DNA of 64,000 bases from Sphingorhabdus sp. EL138. GTDB lineage: Bacteria; Pseudomonadota; Alphaproteobacteria; Sphingomonadales; Sphingomonadaceae. The translations under genes were made by a program, and so were the position numbers. The notes beneath the pieces are model-generated. The model was not told the DNA's origin, did not search any database, and was given only the letters and a program-made list of their open reading frames with translations. Shown piece by piece: positions 56,863 through 64,000 of this stretch (the stretch's first letter is position 1; each line of letters begins with the position of its first letter). Location of the stretch: assembly GCF_945862485.1 (NCBI RefSeq), contig NZ_CAMAYF010000004.1:84442-148441 (forward strand), given 5' to 3'.

Positions 56863-57900
56863 ATGGAAAATAGGTTCCTTGGCAAAAGCGGACTGGAGCT
56901 ATCGGTTTTCGGTTTCGGGTGTATGACCTTTTCCGATGGAACGGGCCGCTTCGGCGCAACCGGATCGACAAGCGGGGCGGATGCTGCGCGACAGATTGAT
57001 CTTTGCATCGACCATGGCATCAATTTTTTCGATACCGCTGATGTCTACGCGGCTGGCCGATCCGAAGAAATATTGGGAGAGGCGTTGGGTAAGCGACGCA
57101 AGCAGGTTGTCGTTGCCACAAAAGCGTTCCACCGCATGGGGAAAGGCACGCATGATGCCGGTTTGTCGCGGCGTCACCTTATTGATGCCTGTGATGCGTC
57201 CTTACGCCGTTTGGGAACCGACTGGATCGATCTGTATCAGGTCCATAATTTTGACTCGTTAGTTCCGCCGGAAGAGACGCTGCGTGCATTGGACGATCTC
57301 GTCCATGCTGGGAAAATTCGCTATATTGGCTGCTCAAACCATGCTGGCTGGCAACTCGCTAAGGCGTTGGGAATTTCGAAAGAAGAACATCTGGCCCATT
57401 ATATCGGGCAACAAATACAATATTCCCTTGTTTCCCGGGTGGCCGAAGAGGAATTGTTGCCTTGCGGTTTAGATATGGGCGTGGGTGCGATTATCTGGAG
57501 CCCATTGGCACAAGGCTTTCTATCAGGAAAGTTTCGTGCGGAAACCGATGGAAAAGCTCGTTTAGAGCAAATGAACGCGTTGAAAGGCTATGACAATCAA
57601 CGTTGCCGCGATGTGCTGAAAGTGATTGATAAAATTGTGGACGGAAGAGATGGTACCATCACCCACAGTCAGGTTGCCTTGAATTGGGTAAAGGCACGGC
57701 TCGGCGTAACGTCCGTCTTGCTTGGCGCGCGAACTGATGCTCAGCTTCTGGACAATCTTGGTGCAGCCAACTGGTCATTATCACAAGACGAAATAGACAC
57801 GCTGGATCAGGCTAGCCAAATTGGGTTGCGCTATCCGGTATCGGCGCAACAAAATTATGGGGCGGAGCGTAATCCACCTATTTTCAAGCGTTTTGGGTGA
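56863..57900 (+). CDS. aldo/keto reductase
   Basis: A 345-residue NADPH-dependent reductase of the AKR superfamily. Conserved blocks are DHGINFFDTADVYAAGRSE (catalytic Asp and Tyr), VVVATKAF (Lys), LYQVHNFD (His replaced in context by the VHN form) and IIWSPLAQGFLSGK. The C-terminal nucleotide-binding part has VLLGARTDAQLLDN. The ATG at 56863 lies eight bases after GGAG; a GTG at 56854 is in frame. It has its own terminator and follows another, so it is probably a single transcription unit. The substrate is unknown. Confidence 0.9.
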   Translation: MENRFLGKSGLELSVFGFGCMTFSDGTGRFGATGSTSGADAARQIDLCIDHGINFFDTADVYAAGRSEEILGEALGKRRKQVVVATKAFHRMGKGTHDAGLSRRHLIDACDASLRRLGTDWIDLYQVHNFDSLVPPEETLRALDDLVHAGKIRYIGCSNHAGWQLAKALGISKEEHLAHYIGQQIQYSLVSRVAEEELLPCGLDMGVGAIIWSPLAQGFLSGKFRAETDGKARLEQMNALKGYDNQRCRDVLKVIDKIVDGRDGTITHSQVALNWVKARLGVTSVLLGARTDAQLLDNLGAANWSLSQDEIDTLDQASQIGLRYPVSAQQNYGAERNPPIFKRFG

Positions 57901-57955
57901 GGAATCTGGAAGCAGCGGCCCATATCCGACTGCCTAATTTCATCTATTCGTCGGA

Positions 57956-57980
57956 GACTGCTTTAGCAGTCATTGTTTTT
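57956..57980 (+). terminator. probable terminator of the aldo/keto reductase gene
   Basis: A 6-bp stem GACTGC/GCAGTC with loop TTTA (57956-57971), followed by ATTGTTTTT, lies 56 bases after the stop in the gap to the convergent Rieske gene. Confidence 0.6.
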
Positions 57981-58053
57981 ATATGACCCTCAAATGGCTG
58001 CTAGTAGGGAGGCAGGTGTTGCTGCCCCCCAACTTAGTCTCATGATGTTAGAG

Positions 58054-59403
58054 CTATTCGCCAGCATATCCACCAGCAAGGAACGCCTCGAGCGCCCGGT
58101 GGAAATTCAAAACAGCGACTTCCTGTTTTGGATTAGGGCGCGCACCCTTAAAGCCGATGGACTTCATGCCTTTTTGTATTTCCGCGACGTTGGCGAAGTC
58201 TTGCGTCAGAATAAGGCCCCAGAAATCCTTGTCCCCATGGTTCTGGTTCCACTCTTGCTCAACTTTCGGCTCTTCGCCCTCAGGATAACGCTGCATGGAG
58301 TATACATCGAAAACGCACTTGTCTGGGTCATTGCCAAATGGACGTGCACGATAACCAAGCAAGCCAGTTGCACCCATCAGCATGATTTGGTTCGGGAACA
58401 GATGCCAGTCGATGCCAGCTTCCTGCATCTGCTGTGGCGTGATATCTGGCCATTTCAGGCCAAGCGAAATCGCATGTTCGTAAATGAACTGACCAAATTT
58501 CATCAGCACTTCCATGTGCGACGCACCCGGTTCAACCTCTTGCATGATACGCCGCGCGGCGTGGACGGTCTGCACCGATGACCCGGCGTTCAGCGTGGCG
58601 GCCATATCCTCCATATAGTCACGGATCCCGGGGCGGATATCTTCGGTCGGCTCACCGCCCGTCAGGCGGGGTGAGCGTGAACCCATTGGCATCGCTTCCC
58701 AATAGCCGAAATGCGCATGGCGACCGCGTGCATAGCTTTGTGTCCAATCGTCCATATAGCGCAGCATCTGGCTGTGCGTTGTCTGCACATGATAGCCCTC
58801 GTTGAATGCTTCGAGTGCTACTTTCCAGTTGCAGTCCAATATTGTGGATTTGCGCCAGTGGTAACGCAATCCGCCAAGATCAAACGGATCGAGATAGGCC
58901 TTCGCAGGGGCCAGATGCTCTTCAAGGCTAACGCAGTCAGGATCCATATTGATATAGATCCATCCGCTCCACCGTCCAACCTTGACAGGCATCAAGTTCA
59001 GGTCTTCGTTGGTCAAGTCTTCCGGTGCCCATTCATGCCTGTCTACGACCCTCGCATCGGTACCGTCGATTTTCCAGTTCCAGCCATGATATTTGCAGAA
59101 CAGGCGTGCGGCATGACCGCAGCCCTCGGTTAACGTTCTTCCACGATGTGGACAGACGTTGTGGAATGCTTTGATTTCGTCGGGTGCAGAACGGATGACA
59201 ATGATAGATTGATCGACAATGTCATAGGTATAATAATCACCAACCTTGGGAATTTCTTCTTCGCGGCAGGCCATTTGCCAGACCTTTTTCCAAAGACCTT
59301 CGGCTTCGCGTTTGGCAAAGTCGGGGCAGATATAGTTTTCCGCCGAAATTATCGAATTGGCACCTGTCCAACGTGCGGCTTCCTGTGTCGCAATATCACT
59401 CAT
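58054..59403 (-). CDS. Rieske non-heme iron oxygenase, large subunit
   Basis: A 449-residue ring-hydroxylating-type oxygenase alpha subunit. The [2Fe-2S] Rieske site is CPHRG, then CKYHGW about 18 residues later. The mononuclear iron ligands are in EAFNEGYHVQTTH, and the bridging aspartate region fits the family. A ferredoxin or reductase partner is not encoded in the window, and neither is a small beta subunit, so it is probably a homo-oligomeric enzyme using a shared electron chain. The ATG at 59403 has GGAGA five bases upstream. It is third in a minus-strand operon after the enoyl-CoA hydratase and PhyH-like genes. Confidence 0.92.
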   Translation of the reverse strand: MSDIATQEAARWTGANSIISAENYICPDFAKREAEGLWKKVWQMACREEEIPKVGDYYTYDIVDQSIIVIRSAPDEIKAFHNVCPHRGRTLTEGCGHAARLFCKYHGWNWKIDGTDARVVDRHEWAPEDLTNEDLNLMPVKVGRWSGWIYINMDPDCVSLEEHLAPAKAYLDPFDLGGLRYHWRKSTILDCNWKVALEAFNEGYHVQTTHSQMLRYMDDWTQSYARGRHAHFGYWEAMPMGSRSPRLTGGEPTEDIRPGIRDYMEDMAATLNAGSSVQTVHAARRIMQEVEPGASHMEVLMKFGQFIYEHAISLGLKWPDITPQQMQEAGIDWHLFPNQIMLMGATGLLGYRARPFGNDPDKCVFDVYSMQRYPEGEEPKVEQEWNQNHGDKDFWGLILTQDFANVAEIQKGMKSIGFKGARPNPKQEVAVLNFHRALEAFLAGGYAGE

Positions 59404-59466
59404 CAAACTCTCCAGTTTTTTCGTCCGCCTTGCTTGGCGCGTAATTTTGGGGTGCTGCGATTAAAA

Positions 59467-60462
59467 TCAATGCGGCGGACGAACAACTGATGCCCGGTCG
59501 CCGTCAAAGGCAATAATGACTTCCGACCCAGCTTTATAAAAAGCAGTAATTTCATCGCCGTTCAACTTCTGCCCAACGGTATTGCGGACATAGGTTTGCG
59601 GATCGATGGACAATCTATGCTGTCCGCTTGAATCGCGCACACTTACATGGCTTTCCGTGATTTCCTCTATCATACCCACAAGCGGGCAATCATCGCCTTT
59701 GGCCATTACCCGGTGATCCATCGACAAGCGAAACCGATCCGACTGATTGGTCAGGCCGGTATGCGGTGTCCAGAGGTTCATCAACAACACATCGCCCGCT
59801 TGATATGTGGTTCGACGCCAGCGATCAGCTGGAATTGCCTCAAGCGGGATGGGACCGTTCGATCCATTCTCCGTTTTCGGGTGATAGCTCTCGCGACCCG
59901 ATGCCATGCCCTCTGCAAGCATAAGACCACCTATCTCGGCATCGATTTCCGCCAGCGGGATCCAGCAAATGCGGAAGGGAAGGCCGGGACTAAACGGTCC
60001 ATCTTGATGGATGGCGTCGATACGTGGCTTATTTTTGTCCTGCTGCGGCGGCGTCGCGCGATATTCGACAATTGGCACCCAGAATGGATCGTCTTGAAAC
60101 AGGCGGGTGAAAAAATCATTTATCGGCTTTTCAGCGACAAATGCAGGCCAAGGTCGCTTCGCCGCGATCGGTTCCATACGGAACGGATATGTCTCCAAGC
60201 TACCACCATTATACAGGACACTTTTATCCGTTGGCGCATCGCCAACAGGTTCAATCACCTTCTGTTTCTCTAACTCGTCGATCCAGGATTGACGCAACCG
60301 CGCAACGGCACCTTTGTCTAATACATCGCGGAAAAACCAGTATCCGTCTTGTTCCCAGGCAGCATCAAGCGCAGCTTTGTCACCGATTAAATGGTTATGG
60401 GTTTTCAATTCTTGCGTTACCGGAAAACTTGGTGCCGAAACATCGTTCAACTGAGTGGCCAT
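59467..60462 (-). CDS. phytanoyl-CoA dioxygenase family protein
   Basis: A 331-residue Fe(II)/2-oxoglutarate oxygenase of the PhyH family. The iron ligands are visible as HxD in IHQDGPF and the distal His in PHTGLTN; the 2-oxoglutarate arginine is probably that in DRFRLSMDHR. The double-stranded beta-helix core spans about residues 130-270. GGAGA precedes the ATG. It sits directly upstream of the Rieske gene, so two oxygenases of different classes are co-transcribed, implying two oxygenation steps on one substrate or on related substrates. Confidence 0.87.
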   Translation of the reverse strand: MATQLNDVSAPSFPVTQELKTHNHLIGDKAALDAAWEQDGYWFFRDVLDKGAVARLRQSWIDELEKQKVIEPVGDAPTDKSVLYNGGSLETYPFRMEPIAAKRPWPAFVAEKPINDFFTRLFQDDPFWVPIVEYRATPPQQDKNKPRIDAIHQDGPFSPGLPFRICWIPLAEIDAEIGGLMLAEGMASGRESYHPKTENGSNGPIPLEAIPADRWRRTTYQAGDVLLMNLWTPHTGLTNQSDRFRLSMDHRVMAKGDDCPLVGMIEEITESHVSVRDSSGQHRLSIDPQTYVRNTVGQKLNGDEITAFYKAGSEVIIAFDGDRASVVRPPH

Positions 60463-60538
60463 GTTATCTGATCTCCATCCAATGGATTGCTTTTGAATAT
60501 CCTGCGTCAGGCTTATCGTTACAATAGTTTTATATCAA

Positions 60539-61318
60539 TCATCTACCGGTATAAACCGGTTTTCTACCTTCACGGTGTGCAGTACGTGCCTCGGCATAAT
60601 CATCAGTTTTGAATAGCGCTGTTTGTGCCAGCAATTCCTGTGTCAGCCCGTTACGCACGGCACCAGCATGACCCTGATCAATCATCGCTTTCGCCATCGC
60701 CAGGGCAATTGGCGGCTTGGCCGCTAGATCAATCGCGATTTCTAGTGCTTTTTCATCAACATCTTGCGGATCATGCAAGAAATCTATTGCACCCCACTCA
60801 ATGGCGGTTTTGGCGTCAATACTCTGGCCTGACATAATCATATATTTGGCTCGTGACGGCCCAATGAGGTTGCTTAGATATTGGGTGCCGCCTGTATCTG
60901 GCAGCAGGCCGTAGTTGATTTCAGGCAACGCCATTTTCAAATTGCTTGCCCCGACGCGGATGTCTGCCACCAGCGCCATTTCACAACCTCCGCCTATTGC
61001 CGCGCCTTTGACTGAAGCGATGACGGGCTTGGGGCAATCAAGAATCGCGATTCTTGTCTGCTGATGACGCTTGACGAAGTGATAGTCGCTTTCACCGTCC
61101 ACCCTATGCCCAAGCACGGATGTGTCGCGGCCCGAGCAGAATGACTTGCCAGCGCCGCGCAAAAGGATGGCACGCACGTCGCTATCGTTGATAGCCTTTT
61201 GAAGACATTCGCTCAATAATGCGCCCGCTTCATCGTTAATGGCATTGTGGCGGTCCGGCCTGTTGATTGTGATAATGCCGACAGCGGACGCTATCTCGAA
61301 AAGGACTGGTGGGGCCAT
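60539..61318 (-). CDS. enoyl-CoA hydratase/isomerase family protein
   Basis: A 259-residue crotonase-fold protein. The oxyanion-hole segments are SFCSGRDTSV and AAIGGGCEMALVADI. Both catalytic glutamate positions of enoyl-CoA hydratases appear kept (GGCEMAL and LPEINYGLLPDTGGTQ), favouring true hydratase activity. The start at 61318 follows GGGAGAAG; 10 more codons upstream are open. It heads the minus-strand operon with the PhyH-like and Rieske genes and is divergent from the flavin oxidoreductase gene. Confidence 0.88.
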   Translation of the reverse strand: MAPPVLFEIASAVGIITINRPDRHNAINDEAGALLSECLQKAINDSDVRAILLRGAGKSFCSGRDTSVLGHRVDGESDYHFVKRHQQTRIAILDCPKPVIASVKGAAIGGGCEMALVADIRVGASNLKMALPEINYGLLPDTGGTQYLSNLIGPSRAKYMIMSGQSIDAKTAIEWGAIDFLHDPQDVDEKALEIAIDLAAKPPIALAMAKAMIDQGHAGAVRNGLTQELLAQTALFKTDDYAEARTAHREGRKPVYTGR

Positions 61319-61415
61319 TCTTGTTCTTCTCCCGCGTGCAAATATCATGAGGCCTTAAAATGACCTTGAAAGGTATTAAGTAGTTATATAATTGCTCCAG
61401 CCATTGAGTCTATAG

Positions 61416-62480
<1,065 letters not shown>

Positions 62481-62497
62481 AGTTGAAAGGGCCACTT

Positions 62498-63748
62498 ATG
62501 GCTGAAGCATTTATCATCGACGCATGTCGCACACCACGCGGTGGCGGTAAACCCAGCAAAGGTGCACTGTCCCATTTACACCCTCAGCATCTGGCAGCAA
62601 CCGTGTTGGCAGCTTTGCGGGATCGAAATGGCCTTGACACTGCGACGGTCGACGACATCATTTGGTCGACTTCTACGCAAGAGGGCAAGCAAGGCGGTGA
62701 TTTAGGGCGCATGTCTGCGCTTGCTGCCGGATATGATGTGAAAGCCTCGGGCACGACACTTGATCGTTTTTGCGGCGGCGGTATCACGGCCGTTAACTTG
62801 GCGGCAGGTTCTGTTTTGTCAGGAATGGAAGATTGCGTCATCGCTGGCGGCACCGAAATGATGAGCTATCAGCAAATACTAGCGGCAGAACGTGCTGCGG
62901 CCAATATGGCACCGCGTTTCATGGGCGCAGGGAATGAAGCATTGGATGCATTGCATCCTCAATCCAATCAGGGCGTTTGTGCAGATGCTATCGCCGCGCG
63001 TGAGGGAATTGACCGAGCAGCGCTGGATGCGCTTGCGTTGGAAAGCCAACGCCGGGCTGACATCGCCATCCGTGAAGGCCGTTTTAACAAGTCGCTCGTG
63101 CCTGTGTTGAATGAAGATGGAAGCGTCGCGCTGGATCGCGAAGAATTCCCGCGACCGGAAACTTCGGCTGAAGGATTGGCGTCGCTTAAGCCGTCCTTTC
63201 AGGCCTTGGCCGACTTTGATCTTGGCAATGGCAAGACTTGGCGCAATCAGATTAAGCGTGTCTATCCCGACCTAGAATGGGAAGGTGTGCATCATCCAGG
63301 CAACAGCTCCGGTGTGGTTGACGGGGCCGCAGCCGTGCTAATCGCGTCTGAGGCATATACCAAAAAGTACAATATTAAACCGCGCGCGCGGATCGTTGCC
63401 TATTCAAACCTTGGCGATTGTCCGACTTTAATGCTGAATGCTCCGGTTCCGGGTGCGCGCAAGGCTTTGGCTAAGGCCGGACTGACTGTGGCCGACATTG
63501 ACTTATGGGAAATCAATGAAGCCTTTGCGGTTGTGGCGGAGAAATTCATCCGTGACCTTGGGCTTGACCGGACAAAAGTGAATGTAAACGGCGGCGCGAT
63601 GGCGCTTGGCCATCCTATCGGCGCTACGGGTGCCATATTGGTTGGAACAATACTGGACGAGTTGGAACGCACGGGGGGACGATATGGTCTCGTTACCATG
63701 TGTGCCGGTGGCGGAATGGCGCCCGCAATCATTATCGAACGCATATGA
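62498..63748 (+). CDS. acetyl-CoA C-acyltransferase (thiolase)
   Basis: A 416-residue thiolase. The nucleophilic cysteine is in [11 protein letters not shown], the histidine in [11 protein letters not shown] and the second cysteine in [10 protein letters not shown], so the catalytic set is complete. It could act as a degradative beta-ketothiolase ending a beta-oxidation cycle. The start at 62498 has AAAGG seven bases upstream; a TTG at 62483 is open. It lies between the quinone-reductase-like gene and etfB in one plus-strand run. Confidence 0.92.
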   Translation: MAEAFIIDACRTPRGGGKPSKGALSHLHPQHLAATVLAALRDRNGLDTATVDDIIWSTSTQEGKQGGDLGRMSALAAGYDVKASGTTLDRFCGGGITAVNLAAGSVLSGMEDCVIAGGTEMMSYQQILAAERAAANMAPRFMGAGNEALDALHPQSNQGVCADAIAAREGIDRAALDALALESQRRADIAIREGRFNKSLVPVLNEDGSVALDREEFPRPETSAEGLASLKPSFQALADFDLGNGKTWRNQIKRVYPDLEWEGVHHPGNSSGVVDGAAAVLIASEAYTKKYNIKPRARIVAYSNLGDCPTLMLNAPVPGARKALAKAGLTVADIDLWEINEAFAVVAEKFIRDLGLDRTKVNVNGGAMALGHPIGATGAILVGTILDELERTGGRYGLVTMCAGGGMAPAIIIERI

Positions 63749-63764
63749 GACAAGGATTTCCGAA

Positions 63765-64000
63765 ATGAAGATCATCGTCCCCGTTAAGCGGGTCATCGAT
63801 TATAATGTTAAGCCGCGGGTTAAGCCTGATGGTTCGGGTGTTGATTTGGCGAATGTCAAAATGAGCATGAACCCGTTTGACGAGATTGCGGTGGAAGAAG
63901 CGCTGCGTTTGCGTGAAAAGGGCGTTGCGACCGAGGTTATCGCGGTGTCGATTGGGCCGGACAAGGCGCAAGAAACGCTGCGTACGGCCTTGGCTATGGG
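63765..64000 (+). CDS. etfB: electron transfer flavoprotein beta subunit (3' end outside window)
   Basis: The first 78 codons are visible. The sequence begins [18 protein letters not shown] and continues [19 protein letters not shown], both diagnostic of EtfB, then [19 protein letters not shown] takes electrons from acyl-CoA dehydrogenases and passes them to ETF:quinone oxidoreductase. It starts 16 bases after the thiolase stop. etfA would be expected just beyond the window. Its presence links the acyl-CoA dehydrogenase of this island to the respiratory chain. Confidence 0.93.
   Translation, partial: MKIIVPVKRVIDYNVKPRVKPDGSGVDLANVKMSMNPFDEIAVEEALRLREKGVATEVIAVSIGPDKAQETLRTALAM

Noticed and set aside
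57973..58581. 202-codon plus-strand frame after the aldo/keto reductase
   Set aside because: Mostly antisense to the Rieske oxygenase and lies past a terminator; no recognisable domain.

Overview
The window is chromosomal DNA of an alphaproteobacterium, most probably of the order Sphingomonadales (a Sphingorhabdus- or Sphingopyxis-like aquatic genus). This placement is inference. It rests on C4-type 5-aminolevulinate synthase, a PhaR regulator, a very large TonB-dependent receptor, secreted proteins carrying 'IVVTA'-like N-termini, paired MAPEG proteins, the plsY-dprA-topA and lepB-rnc-era orders, and a dispersed double-palindrome repeat seen often in sphingomonad genomes. Base composition looks moderate. 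No tRNA, rRNA, CRISPR array, insertion sequence, phage gene or integrase was seen.

Layout. 1-4.5 kb: end of ispE, an N-formylglutamate amidohydrolase, ilvD and an RNA uracil methyltransferase. 4.5-9.3 kb (minus): a polyamine block in the order carboxyspermidine dehydrogenase, carboxyspermidine decarboxylase, ornithine decarboxylase, then two tandem MAPEG genes; an intrinsic terminator lies directly on the ribosome-binding site of the first MAPEG gene. 9.4-23.4 kb: housekeeping genes (threonine dehydratase, hemA, plsY, dprA, topA, lepB-rnc-era, pgi, gor, a GST, trhO). 23.5-31.3 kb: the methylmalonyl-CoA route of propionate use (pccB, mce, scpA, pccA) with bioB and a DUF1330 gene inside it, and inverted copies of the dispersed repeat on both sides of scpA. 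31.3-34 kb: an MHS-type MFS transporter and alanine racemase. 34-41 kb (minus): a TonB-dependent receptor, an S9 peptidase and a periplasmic TonB-C-like protein, plausibly a peptide-uptake locus. 41.4-49.1 kb: phaR, an archaeal/eukaryal-type prolyl-tRNA synthetase, rnr, a universal stress protein, and the E2 and E3 subunits of pyruvate dehydrogenase. 49.1-52.2 kb: small membrane or secreted proteins, a secreted amidohydrolase and a divergent heme-oxygenase-like protein.

52.3-64 kb is the least explained part. It is a contiguous catabolic island with no visible regulator: acyl-CoA dehydrogenase, aldehyde dehydrogenase, a double-hotdog MaoC-like protein, aldo/keto reductase, a Rieske oxygenase, a phytanoyl-CoA-dioxygenase-like enzyme, enoyl-CoA hydratase, an NADH:quinone-reductase-like flavoprotein, a thiolase and the start of etfB. 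Together these could oxygenate a substrate, activate it and degrade it by beta-oxidation. The substrate cannot be read from the sequence; this island is the best candidate for an undescribed pathway.

The other unusual features are regulatory: the terminator/ribosome-binding-site overlap at 5.4 kb, a perfect inverted repeat in front of phaR, and repeat copies that abut gene starts.
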